A stretch of DNA of 64,000 nucleotides from Rs1 sp038900335. GTDB lineage: Bacteria; Pseudomonadota; Gammaproteobacteria; Pseudomonadales; Balneatricaceae. Under the pieces are notes generated by a model. The model ran no database searches. It was given only the letters and a program-made list of their open reading frames with translations, and was not told the DNA's origin. Positions 53,379-63,348 of this stretch are shown here, piece after piece. The translations under genes were made by a program, and so were the position numbers. The DNA lies in assembly GCA_038900335.1 (NCBI GenBank), contig JBBMRB010000003.1:62001-126000 (forward strand), read 5' to 3'. Every line of letters starts with the position of its first letter. The first letter of the stretch is position 1.

Positions 53379-53680
53379 GAATTAATAGAAGGCTATAAGC
53401 AACCGTTGTGATCAGTACTAAACTCAGCCTTTAATTAACTATAGCACGCGTTATCAAACTAGGTATAATTCTTATAAATTAAAATAGTTTATTTTTTGCG
53501 AGCACTAGCGATTGAGATAGCACGATTGCATATATTGGCAAAAATAGAGGAGATAAACGAAGTGACTGTCACACAGTCATCATTAGGTAGGCGACTAACA
53601 GCTTAATGTTATAATGAAATTAAAAATCACATACTACTTATCGCCGATAATAGACGACAAGCAGTATGTTGTGGATATGC
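53379..53680. other. Intergenic region, chemoreceptor promoter side
   Basis: 302 bp between the leftward chemoreceptor gene and the leftward gltD gene. Includes the chemoreceptor promoter and the end of gltD. No gene. A hairpin (ACTGTCACACAGT, near 53562) may be the gltD terminator. Confidence 0.45.
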
Positions 53681-55102
53681 TTATACTTGCATGTAATCCA
53701 TGATACCTTCGGCCGCTTTGCGCCCTTCAGCTATTGCGGTTACCACTAAATCAGAACCACGTACCATATCACCACCTGCAAACACTTTCGGGTTTGATGT
53801 CTGAAAGGAATACTCGCCTTTTTCCAAAGCGATGACTCGGCCATCACTTTCAAGGTTTATACCAATCTCAGTCATCCAAGGCTCAGGACTTGGTCTAAAA
53901 CCAAAGGCAATTAAGATCACATCTGCCGGGATAATTTGTTCAGAATCAGCTACCACTTCTGCACTTTGGCGGCCATTTTCATCAGGCTCACCCATCTTCG
54001 TGCGAACGACCTTGAGCCCTGTTACTTTGCCATTTTCACCGACAACCTCAACAGGCTGGCGATTAAACTTAAAGATAACGCCTTCTTCTTTCGCATTCGC
54101 CACTTCGTTTTTAGAACCTGGCATATTCGCTCTATCACGACGATATGCACACATAACTGATTCAGCACCTTGGCGAATAGCTGTTCGGTTACAATCCATC
54201 GCGGTATCACCACCACCTAACACGATCACTTTTTTACCTTTAAGATCGATAAAATCTGCGGGGTCTTTCTCATAACCTAAGTGGTGATTAACATTAGAAA
54301 TCAAATACGGTAGCGCCTCGTGAACACCCTCTAAGTCCTCACCTGCAAAGCCGCCTTTCATATAAGTGTATGTACCCATTCCTAAGAAAACCGCATCATA
54401 CTGCTCGACAAGCTCGCTGATAGTGACATCAACACCTACGTTTGTATTGAGTTTAAATTCAATACCCATTTTGGTGAACATTTCACGACGACGTTCCATC
54501 ACCGTTTTTTCTAACTTAAATTCTGGAATACCAAATGTTAACAAGCCGCCGATTTCTGGGTGACGATCATAGACAACCGGTGATACACCATTTCTGATTA
54601 AGACATCAGCACAGGCTAGGCCAGCTGGGCCAGCACCAATAACCGCAACGCGCTTGTCAGTTTTCACTACATTATCAAGGTTAGGCTCCCAGCCCATCGC
54701 CATCGCAGTATCTGTAATATATTTTTCAATAGAACCAATAGTTACGGCGCCAAAACCTTCATTTAAAGTACACGCACCCTCACACAATCGATCTTGCGGG
54801 CACACGCGTCCACATACCTCAGGCAGTGAATTGGTTTGGTGTGAAAGCTCAACCGCCTCTATAATATTGCCCTCAGATACCAATTTTAACCAATCAGGTA
54901 TGTGATTGTGCACTGGGCATTTCCATGAACAATATGGGTTGCCACAATCTAAACAGCGATGTGATTGCTTGGCTGCACGCGCTGGTTTAAAAGGCTCGTA
55001 TATTTCTGCAAATCTTTCTTTACGTACTTCTGCTTCAATTTTTACAGGCCCTTTTCGAGACAAGTCTAAAAACTGAAAATCATTATTTGGTCGAGTTGAC
55101 AT
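53681..55102 (-). CDS. gltD: Glutamate synthase small subunit
   Basis: 473 residues. N-terminal CLDCGNPYCSWKCPVHNHIPDW (4Fe-4S), FAD site GAGPAGLACADVL and NADPH site GGGDTAMDC. Passes electrons from NADPH to GltB for glutamate formation from glutamine and 2-oxoglutarate. Follows gltB in the same operon, 107 bp apart. Confidence 0.96.
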   Translation of the reverse strand: MSTRPNNDFQFLDLSRKGPVKIEAEVRKERFAEIYEPFKPARAAKQSHRCLDCGNPYCSWKCPVHNHIPDWLKLVSEGNIIEAVELSHQTNSLPEVCGRVCPQDRLCEGACTLNEGFGAVTIGSIEKYITDTAMAMGWEPNLDNVVKTDKRVAVIGAGPAGLACADVLIRNGVSPVVYDRHPEIGGLLTFGIPEFKLEKTVMERRREMFTKMGIEFKLNTNVGVDVTISELVEQYDAVFLGMGTYTYMKGGFAGEDLEGVHEALPYLISNVNHHLGYEKDPADFIDLKGKKVIVLGGGDTAMDCNRTAIRQGAESVMCAYRRDRANMPGSKNEVANAKEEGVIFKFNRQPVEVVGENGKVTGLKVVRTKMGEPDENGRQSAEVVADSEQIIPADVILIAFGFRPSPEPWMTEIGINLESDGRVIALEKGEYSFQTSNPKVFAGGDMVRGSDLVVTAIAEGRKAAEGIMDYMQV

Positions 55103-55209
55103 TTTATTACCTCTCGCTAGTGGCCGCGTAGGCCACTATCTTTTTATGCTGACACAAAAGACCATCGGTCTTTCAATACTTCGCGGTTGTAATAACCGGG
55201 TGTACACCT

Positions 55210-58200
55210 TTATTCTTGGCGCACACGCATATTGGTCAGTAGCGTGGTTAAGCTGGCCGCCTTGGGCTTAACTAACCAGAAACGGTGCAGGTAATCATCA
55301 AGATTAACATGTAATTCTTGTCCCCACTCACTCCCCGTTTCTTCAGCAAACTCTTTAATCACACCGCGTAAATGGTTTTTGTACTCTTCCATTAATTCAG
55401 TGTGGATACGCTGGATATCAACCAGCTCATTGTTATATTTATCGATGAATGACTTATCTTCATCATAGACGTAAGCAAAACCGCCTGTCATACCGGCACC
55501 GAAGTTATAACCTGTAGGGCCTAAAACTACGACGAGACCGCCAGTCATGTATTCACAGCAGTGATCGCCAGCGCCTTCTATTACCGCATGCGCACCTGAG
55601 TTACGCACCGCAAAACGCTCACCTGCACGGCCCTGGGCAAACAACTTACCCCCTGTTGCGCCGTATAGACAGGTATTACCGATAATTGCTGTTGATTCCA
55701 TGTCTGCATTAGCAAAGGTTTTGATGACAATTTTGCCACCGGTCATACCTTTACCGACATAGTCGTTGGCATCGCCTTCTAAAAATAAGTTCTGACCACC
55801 GGCATTCCACACACCAAATGACTGGCCAGCATGGCCGATGAAATTAAAGTTAATCGGCACATTAGCCATACCATTATCGCCGTGATGCCGAGCAATGATA
55901 CCTGATGTTCTCGCCCCGACTGAGCGATCACAGTTGGTAATTTTAAACGACCACTGACCGCCAAGTTTATTGGCAATAGCCTCTGTGGCGATGCTCTCTA
56001 ATTCCGCATTTAGACCACCTGCATCATACGGATCATTGCGCTCAACTTGGCAAGTGTGCGGCATACTTGGGTCAACGCCACCATCACTGAGGATACGGCT
56101 AAGATCTAAGTTTTTCTGACGACTCGTTTTGCCTTCAATCACATCTAACAGTTCAACTCGACCCACTAGCTCTTCAAGTGTTCTAACGCCAAGATAAGCC
56201 ATCCACTGACGCGTTTCCTCGGCGACAAAGGTAAAGAAGTTCTTAACCATCTCAACAGTGCCACGGAAAAACTCTTCGCGCAGCTCTTCATTTTGAGTCG
56301 CGACACCCGTTGCACAGTTATTTAGATGACAAATACGTAAGAATTTACAACCCAGCGCCACCATTGGCATAGTGCCAAAGCCAAAGCTTTCAGCACCAAG
56401 AATAGCACCTTTAATAACATCTAGGCCCGTTTTTAAACCGCCATCAGTTTGTAGACGGATTTTACCGCGCAATTGGTTGCCGCGCAGTGATTGGTGCGCA
56501 TCCGATAATCCTAGCTCCCAAGGAGAGCCTGCATGGTGTATTGACGTCATCGGTGATGCCGCAGTACCACCGTCATAACCTGAAATTGTAATCAGATCTG
56601 CGTAAGCTTTAGCAACACCGCAAGCTATAGTGCCGACACCTGGTCTGGATACTAATTTAACGGATACCAGGCCTTGTGGATTAATCTGTTTTAAATCAAA
56701 AATTAGCTGTGCTAAATCTTCAATTGAATAGATATCATGATGCGGCGGCGGCGATATTAGCGTTACCCCTGGTACTGAGAAACGTAAACGGGCAATCAGT
56801 GAGTTCACTTTAGCACCGGGTAATTGTCCGCCCTCACCTGGTTTAGCACCTTGCGCTATTTTGATCTGCATGACATCGGCATTAATCAAGTACTCTGGTG
56901 TAACACCAAAGCGCCCGGAGGCGATCTGCTTTATTTTAGAGCGCCTAATAGTACCGTGACGTGCGGGGTCTTCCCCACCTTCACCGGAGTTAGAGCGACC
57001 ACCGAGCTCGTTCATCGCGGTTGCTAGCGCCTCATGTGCTTCAGGTGATAACGCACCTAGTGACATCGCCGCCGAGTCAAAGCGCTTAAGTATGCTCGTT
57101 ACCGGCTCAACTTCATCAAGCGCTACACCTTGCTGTTGATCATTGAGCTTAAACATATCCCTTAGTGTCGCAACGCTGCGATTGTTCACTAAGTCTGCGT
57201 ATTTTTGATAAATTTTGGCATCGCCAGTTTTAACCGCTTGATGAATCGTTGTCACTACATCTGGGTTATAAGCGTGATATTCACCATCAAACTTATATTT
57301 AAACAGGCCACCTGGGCGAATCGGTTTACGTGCAAGCCACGCTTCTTTCGCTAATATTTGTTGATCTATTTCAAAATCTTCAAATCTAGCGCCTTGAATA
57401 CGACTGCTAACACCGTTAAAGCATAGCTGGGTAATCTCATCGCTTAAACCTACCGCTTCAAACAGCTGGGCACCGCGATACGATGCAATGGTAGATATTC
57501 CCATTTTAGAGAGAATTTTCATCAAGCCTTTGTTGATGCCTTTACGATAGTTCTCTTGACTATTTAATGGCTCAAGCGGCAATTCGCCGGTGTTACATAA
57601 ATCTCTAAGCACACGATAAACAAGGTATGGATAAACCGCAGTTGCACCAAAACCAAAGAGTACTGCAAACTGGTGTGAATCACGCACACTACCGGTCTCT
57701 ACTACGATATTCGAATCACAGCGCAAACCTTCATTGACTAAGCGTGAGTGCACTGCACCTGTCGCCATCGCCGCGGGAATAGGTATCTTACCTTGTACTA
57801 TGTGAGCATCAGATAGAATGATGATAACTTTACCTGAGCGTACTTGTGCCTCTGCTTCATCCACAGCTGCCACTACTGCTTGCTCTAGGTTTAATACTTG
57901 CGGATCATAGTTTAAGTCGATAGTTGCTACAGAGAAACCATCGTACTTATTATCTCTTAAGCGTCTAAATTTACTCGCTGATAGTACCGGCGTCGTTAAT
58001 ATAATGCGCCTTGCGTGCTCTGGTGTTTCTTCAAATAAGTTAAGCTCAGCACCAATACAAGTCTCTAAAGACATCACCACCGCCTCGCGAAGGGGATCTA
58101 TCGGTGGGTTGGTAACTTGGGCAAACTGTTGGCGAAAGTAATCGTATAGTGAGCGCTGAGTTTCAGATAACACTGCCATCGGCTTATCATCGCCCATGGA

Positions 58201-59661
58201 GCCGATCGCTTCCATGCCGGTTTCGCCGAGGGTGCGAATAATTTGATCGCGCTCTTCAAACGTCACATGGAACATCTTCATGTGGCTTTTAACTTCTTGC
58301 GGTGTCATATTGCGAAATGACTTCGACTCTTCAGTTAAGTTAAAAGTTTGCTCTAATCTGAGTGCATTATCACGTAACCATTCTTTATATGGTTTTTGTA
58401 CTTTTAATTTATTATCAACATCTGCAGTGTGTAAGATCTCACCGGATTGGGTATCTACTGCCAGAATTTGACCTGGGCCTACTCGCCCTTGTGCCACTAT
58501 ATCTTCAGGTGCGTAATCAAACACCCCTATTTCTGAAGCCGTGCTGATATAACCTTGTTTTGTTATTACCCAACGCGAAGGGCGCAAGCCATTTCTATCA
58601 AGCATACACACAGCATAGCGGCCATCAGTGATAACCATACCAGCAGGGCCATCCCAAGGCTCCATATGCATAGAGTTATACTCATAGAATGCCCTTAAAC
58701 TGGTATCCATGGTATCAACGTTTTGCCAAGCTGGTGGAATAATTGTTCGCACCGCGCGATATAGATCCATACCGCCTGTTAATAAAAACTCCAGCATGTT
58801 ATCCATCGACGATGAATCAGAGCCTTTGGTGTTAACGATTGGCTGTAGCTCTTGCAGATTATCAATTAGCGGCGTCACAAATTTCTTCGCGCGCGCTTTC
58901 GCCCAGCTACGGTTGCCCTCAATAGTATTAATTTCACCATTGTGTGCTAATAATCTAAACGGTTGAGCTAGCGGCCATCTAGGTGCAGTGTTGGTTGAAA
59001 AGCGTTGATGATAAGTACATACCGCAGTTTCTAAGCGCGGATCTGCTAAATCTTGATAATATGTCGTTATATCCGCAGGCATTGTTAAGCCCTTATAGGA
59101 AATAACTTTATCTGAAAGCGTACAGATATAAAATTCAGAATCGCCATCTAATGCGATTTCAGTCTTTCTGCGGGCAATAAAAAGATTAGTATTAAACTCT
59201 TGCTCGCTTAAATTTTGCGGCTCAACAAAGACTTGCTCTATTTGTGGCTCATGTTCTTTCGCAATAGGCCCTAAACAAGAATCATCGGTGGGCACAACAC
59301 GCCAGCCTTTAACTTGTAAATTGCATGCCTCTAGCTCTTTATTCATCAACTGACGAGCAATATTCGCTTTGATAGGGTCTGCTGATAAAAACACCATGCC
59401 CACAGCAAACTTAGCGCCTAATTCAATATTTAGTTCTTCTTGAACTACCGTTCGAAAAAATGTTTGCGGCATTTGTAATAATAAACCACAACCGTCACCT
59501 GTTCGACCGTCCGCAGCTATGCCGCCGCGATGTGTCATACAAACTAGCGCTTCAATCGCTTTCTTTAAAATGTCGTGACTTGCGCGTCCTTCAAGATGGG
59601 CCATAAGGCCAAAACCGCAGTTATCTTTGAATTCATCCGCGCGATATAGACCTACACTCAT
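55210..59661 (-). CDS. gltB: Glutamate synthase large subunit
   Basis: 1483 residues. A short propeptide precedes the mature N-terminal Cys15 (CGFGLMAH), the glutaminase nucleophile. The central region and FMN domain (GEGGEDPARHGTIRRSKIKQIASGRFGVTPEYL) and the 3Fe-4S cysteine cluster (CKFLRICHLNNC) are complete; the C-terminal beta-helix GXGXG domain is present. The 219-bp gap to damX holds its promoter. Confidence 0.96.
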   Translation of the reverse strand: MSVGLYRADEFKDNCGFGLMAHLEGRASHDILKKAIEALVCMTHRGGIAADGRTGDGCGLLLQMPQTFFRTVVQEELNIELGAKFAVGMVFLSADPIKANIARQLMNKELEACNLQVKGWRVVPTDDSCLGPIAKEHEPQIEQVFVEPQNLSEQEFNTNLFIARRKTEIALDGDSEFYICTLSDKVISYKGLTMPADITTYYQDLADPRLETAVCTYHQRFSTNTAPRWPLAQPFRLLAHNGEINTIEGNRSWAKARAKKFVTPLIDNLQELQPIVNTKGSDSSSMDNMLEFLLTGGMDLYRAVRTIIPPAWQNVDTMDTSLRAFYEYNSMHMEPWDGPAGMVITDGRYAVCMLDRNGLRPSRWVITKQGYISTASEIGVFDYAPEDIVAQGRVGPGQILAVDTQSGEILHTADVDNKLKVQKPYKEWLRDNALRLEQTFNLTEESKSFRNMTPQEVKSHMKMFHVTFEERDQIIRTLGETGMEAIGSMGDDKPMAVLSETQRSLYDYFRQQFAQVTNPPIDPLREAVVMSLETCIGAELNLFEETPEHARRIILTTPVLSASKFRRLRDNKYDGFSVATIDLNYDPQVLNLEQAVVAAVDEAEAQVRSGKVIIILSDAHIVQGKIPIPAAMATGAVHSRLVNEGLRCDSNIVVETGSVRDSHQFAVLFGFGATAVYPYLVYRVLRDLCNTGELPLEPLNSQENYRKGINKGLMKILSKMGISTIASYRGAQLFEAVGLSDEITQLCFNGVSSRIQGARFEDFEIDQQILAKEAWLARKPIRPGGLFKYKFDGEYHAYNPDVVTTIHQAVKTGDAKIYQKYADLVNNRSVATLRDMFKLNDQQQGVALDEVEPVTSILKRFDSAAMSLGALSPEAHEALATAMNELGGRSNSGEGGEDPARHGTIRRSKIKQIASGRFGVTPEYLINADVMQIKIAQGAKPGEGGQLPGAKVNSLIARLRFSVPGVTLISPPPHHDIYSIEDLAQLIFDLKQINPQGLVSVKLVSRPGVGTIACGVAKAYADLITISGYDGGTAASPMTSIHHAGSPWELGLSDAHQSLRGNQLRGKIRLQTDGGLKTGLDVIKGAILGAESFGFGTMPMVALGCKFLRICHLNNCATGVATQNEELREEFFRGTVEMVKNFFTFVAEETRQWMAYLGVRTLEELVGRVELLDVIEGKTSRQKNLDLSRILSDGGVDPSMPHTCQVERNDPYDAGGLNAELESIATEAIANKLGGQWSFKITNCDRSVGARTSGIIARHHGDNGMANVPINFNFIGHAGQSFGVWNAGGQNLFLEGDANDYVGKGMTGGKIVIKTFANADMESTAIIGNTCLYGATGGKLFAQGRAGERFAVRNSGAHAVIEGAGDHCCEYMTGGLVVVLGPTGYNFGAGMTGGFAYVYDEDKSFIDKYNNELVDIQRIHTELMEEYKNHLRGVIKEFAEETGSEWGQELHVNLDDYLHRFWLVKPKAASLTTLLTNMRVRQE

Positions 59662-59880
59662 AATTTTGTTTTACCCTAATAAGTTCTTGTTAATCAGCCC
59701 CTTATAGAGTTATTATTTTTTTAAATGCCGAATATATAGACAAAAAGGGGGAGGGCTAGTGTACACACCTATCATGGTTTGAACAATTTAAAAGCAAGTA
59801 CACTGCCGATTTTCGAAATAAAATTTTGTATTTATGTACTTTAACAGAATAAAATACTGCTAGATATTGTTTTTTCAGCA

Positions 59881-61548
59881 TTATTTAATAGCATTTTTGA
59901 CGCTATTTATGCTTTTTACCCAAGGTTTTAACTGTTTTAGCTCGCTGGGGAGCTTAGCGATAGCGGCATTGGCATTGGCACGAGTCGAATACTGGCCATA
60001 GACAACAACACTCCAAAGCTTACCCTTAAGCTGCGTTTGGTATAGATACATTCTCTGAGCTTGAACAGTACCATTTAGAAACTTAATTGCACTGTTTTTA
60101 TTAGCTGCAGCGAGTAGCTGTAATGTAAAGCCTTTATCAGGCCACTGCTTGATAGCATTAACACCCGACCAATTATTATTGGCAACAATGGCTGGCTGTT
60201 CAACCTGCTTAACATTACTTTTTTCTGTTGCTACTTTAACTTGAGCCGATGTATTGCTATTTGCTATCAACGCGCTCTTAGTGTTATCCGTATTAGCTGC
60301 GACATTAGAAGGCGCCTCAGGCTGACTCAGTGCTAATTCAACATCACCTTTAATACTTGCAGATAAATCATTTAATTGCTGCACAACAGTATTATCTGCT
60401 GCCCGCTCATCAATAATAACATCATTTAACGGCTCATTACTGATATCATCTGCCAATACAGTATTTGTCGCATCATCTGTCGTTGCCTGTAGATCTAAGA
60501 CAACGCCATCGCTAGAATCTACCGATGCTTGCTCTTGCTCAACTGAGCCATCATCAATGATAATTGTTTGTTCTACGAGTAACTGTGCTTCTGCAACGGC
60601 CAGGCCTTGAATATCTTTTTTGTGGCCATCGATTTGCTGCGTTAAGGCTGCAATCTGCTCTTGCAATGATAGATCGGGCGAATGATTAACAGCATCATCG
60701 CTGACATCAAGAGGTATGTTAATGGAGTTAGTATGCCCCTGATTGTCAGCAACTAACTGATCAGTATCGCCTTCATTAACAATCTGCCAAGATAACGCAC
60801 CGACAATAGCAACCAATAACACCCCGATACCAACTTTATGAGGCAGTGGCAATAAACCATTTTTTGCATTTAGGCCTATTTTTCCAACCTTAATCATTTC
60901 AGTTGTCATTGCCACGATACGACCAGGATAACCCTGAGACTTATGATATATTTCAGCAAGCTGTTTTTTGCTAAAGTCACTACCGCGAACAAAATACTGA
61001 TGTATAAACTCTTGAGTTTCTAATTGATTAAAAGGTAATAGCTTTTGGATTTGTAAGTTTTTAATCGCACCGACACTAGCCACAACAGATTCCAGCTTAG
61101 CACTGCAATTTGGCGAACCTGCAAGAATAATCCCTACATTATCATTATTGGCAATATGTAAATTGACCAAACACTGCAGTGCTTCTTCATGCAGGTAATC
61201 GGCATTATCAATACATAGGAAGATTTTTTTACCACTGTGAATGAGATATTCTACTTTCCAGTGAAACTCGGCAAGCGGGTCTGTCGCATCATTATTATCG
61301 ATGTTATCAATCGTATTATTTAATACTCTTAACAAGCTAGTCAAGCTGGTATTATCTTGTAACTGCGGCGTTAGCACTAAGGTATCACCTTCAGCTAACT
61401 GCGCTGCAACTTGATCTACAACAGTTGTTAGACCAGAGCCACGCGGGCCTGATAACATGGCAAAAGCATGAGAAAAGCGCAACAAATGAGCGAGTTTGTC
61501 TACCAACTGCATACGTGTAGGTGGTTCAAAATACAAATCATCGGACAT
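59881..61548 (-). CDS. damX: SPOR-domain cell division protein (DamX-like)
   Basis: 555 residues from the ATG at 61548; a TTG 18 codons upstream is an alternative. AAA domain with GPRGSGLTT, a membrane helix (VGIGVLLVAIVGALSWQIV), a long acidic periplasmic linker and a C-terminal SPOR domain (WSGVNAIKQWPDKGFTLQLLAAANKN) that binds denuded septal peptidoglycan. Its place after aroB is conserved. Confidence 0.87.
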   Translation of the reverse strand: MSDDLYFEPPTRMQLVDKLAHLLRFSHAFAMLSGPRGSGLTTVVDQVAAQLAEGDTLVLTPQLQDNTSLTSLLRVLNNTIDNIDNNDATDPLAEFHWKVEYLIHSGKKIFLCIDNADYLHEEALQCLVNLHIANNDNVGIILAGSPNCSAKLESVVASVGAIKNLQIQKLLPFNQLETQEFIHQYFVRGSDFSKKQLAEIYHKSQGYPGRIVAMTTEMIKVGKIGLNAKNGLLPLPHKVGIGVLLVAIVGALSWQIVNEGDTDQLVADNQGHTNSINIPLDVSDDAVNHSPDLSLQEQIAALTQQIDGHKKDIQGLAVAEAQLLVEQTIIIDDGSVEQEQASVDSSDGVVLDLQATTDDATNTVLADDISNEPLNDVIIDERAADNTVVQQLNDLSASIKGDVELALSQPEAPSNVAANTDNTKSALIANSNTSAQVKVATEKSNVKQVEQPAIVANNNWSGVNAIKQWPDKGFTLQLLAAANKNSAIKFLNGTVQAQRMYLYQTQLKGKLWSVVVYGQYSTRANANAAIAKLPSELKQLKPWVKSINSVKNAIK

Positions 61549-61620
61549 AATTACATTTTTCCCTAATGTAACTGGTTGAGTAAAGCTCAAATTAGTTTCC
61601 AAAATAACCTAGAACAATAA

Positions 61621-62703
61621 TTACTCTTCGTTTTGAGCCATTTGCAGTGTTTCGTGCAATAGCGCTATATCAAATTCATCTGTCACTGTGGCACGCCCTA
61701 ACTGCTCAATTAACACTAGGCGTATAGTACCATGTAAAACTTTCTTATCGACACTCATTAAAGACAAGAAATCCTGCTGTGACATGTTTTTTGGTGGCAA
61801 TATTGGCAGTTCAGCTGTCTCGAACAATGCCTTTGAGCGCTTCACTAAATCATTATCTATCCAGCCTAATCTTTTTGACAGATCAAGTGCCATCATGGTA
61901 CCGGCGGCAACCGCCTCACCATGTAACCAATTACCATACCCTTGATGTGTTTCAATGGCGTGACCAAAGGTGTGCCCTAGGTTTAACCAAGCGCGAATGC
62001 CCTGCTCTTTTTCATCTTGTGCGACAACCTCAGCCTTAATTTCACAAGAGCGGCGAATAGCATAACACAATGCTTTTTCATCCCTAGCGACTAATGCATC
62101 AATGTTGCTCTCAAGCCAATTAAAAAAGAGCGCATCGTAAATCAGTCCATATTTAAACACTTCTGATAAACCTGCAGCAAATTCACGTTTTGGCAATGTT
62201 TTAAAGTAGCGGACATCAGCAATAACCAAACGTGGTTGATAGAAAGCCCCTATCATGTTTTTACCCAGCGGATGATTGACGCCAGTCTTGCCACCGACTG
62301 AAGAGTCTACTTGTGATAGCAGCGTAGTGGGGATTTGAATAAAATCGACACCGCGCTGATATGAGGCAGCAGCAAAACCTGTCATATCGCCGACAACACC
62401 GCCACCTAACGCAATTAAAGTCGTCGTACGATTGTGTGTATTGAGTAGTAATTGATCAAAAATACTATTGACGTACTCTAGCGTTTTATACTGCTCACCA
62501 TCAGGAAGTACTGTGCAATGCACATCATAGTCAGCGAGCACATCACAAAGCGCATCAAGGTGTAGTGGTGCTATGGTTTCATTAGTCACTATCATCACTT
62601 GTTTAGCGCCAATATATTGCGCTAAATTACATTCCTTTAAAATATCCATGCCAATAAAGATAGGATAAGCTCTGTCGCCAAGCTCGACTGTTAGTGATTC
62701 CAC
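61621..62703 (-). CDS. aroB: 3-dehydroquinate synthase
   Basis: 360 residues. VGGKTGVNHPLGKNMIGAFYQP, ALGGGVVGDMTGFAAASYQRGV and the zinc ligands (E in LPKREFAAGLSEVFKYG, H in LNLGHTFGHAIE, LHGEAVAAG) are present. Second step of the shikimate pathway. Operon with aroK. Confidence 0.97.
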   Translation of the reverse strand: MESLTVELGDRAYPIFIGMDILKECNLAQYIGAKQVMIVTNETIAPLHLDALCDVLADYDVHCTVLPDGEQYKTLEYVNSIFDQLLLNTHNRTTTLIALGGGVVGDMTGFAAASYQRGVDFIQIPTTLLSQVDSSVGGKTGVNHPLGKNMIGAFYQPRLVIADVRYFKTLPKREFAAGLSEVFKYGLIYDALFFNWLESNIDALVARDEKALCYAIRRSCEIKAEVVAQDEKEQGIRAWLNLGHTFGHAIETHQGYGNWLHGEAVAAGTMMALDLSKRLGWIDNDLVKRSKALFETAELPILPPKNMSQQDFLSLMSVDKKVLHGTIRLVLIEQLGRATVTDEFDIALLHETLQMAQNEE

Positions 62704-62803
62704 TGTTTTCTCCGATAGCGATACATTGACTGTGAACGCGAATATTTAATTTCAGGCAAGTAACAACATGCTATGCCTTGCAAGAACCCAGTCACTGTAT
62801 ATT

Positions 62804-63340
62804 TTAAGTAGTTAAATTATTAGTTAGTTGTATTTTTTTCTTACGCAAAATCTTGATAATTTCAGACACCACCATTCTAGGATGTCGTCTATCAGTTTGG
62901 ATAGTTAAATCACTGATCTCACGATATAACGGTTCGCGCTGAGCCATTAATTTGGTCAATACGTCTCTAGGTGATTTCGCTTGCAGCAACGGTCTGTTTT
63001 TATCTTTTGACGTTCGCTCTAACTGTTGTTCTACCGTTGTTTTAAGATAGACAACTAAGCCTCTTTGTGAGAGTTTTTCACGATTAGCCTGACTCAATAC
63101 AGCACCGCCACCTGTTGCGACAACCACTGATGACAATTGGGTGTATTCTTCTATGATTTGCTCTTCACGCAATCTAAAGCCAGATTCACCCTCGATATCA
63201 AAAATCCAGGGGATATTTGCACCTGCGCGCTCTTCTATCACTTTATCGATATCAAAAAAAGGAGAGTTTAGTTCTTTGGAGAGAAGCAGACCAATTGTGC
63301 TTTTACCGGCTCCCATAGGGCCTACGAGGAATATATTCAA
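62804..63340 (-). CDS. aroK: Shikimate kinase
   Basis: 178 residues. Walker A GPMGAGKST, DIDKVIEERAG, RLREEQIIEE and ATGGGAVL are the shikimate-binding and P-loop motifs of AroK. Phosphorylates shikimate. Begins eight bases after pilQ. Confidence 0.97.
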   Translation of the reverse strand: MNIFLVGPMGAGKSTIGLLLSKELNSPFFDIDKVIEERAGANIPWIFDIEGESGFRLREEQIIEEYTQLSSVVVATGGGAVLSQANREKLSQRGLVVYLKTTVEQQLERTSKDKNRPLLQAKSPRDVLTKLMAQREPLYREISDLTIQTDRRHPRMVVSEIIKILRKKKIQLTNNLTT

Positions 63341-63348
63341 TCTGTACC

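Noticed and set aside
54022..54216. Short frames inside gltD and gltB
   Set aside because: They lie fully within strongly conserved coding sequence and have no independent support.
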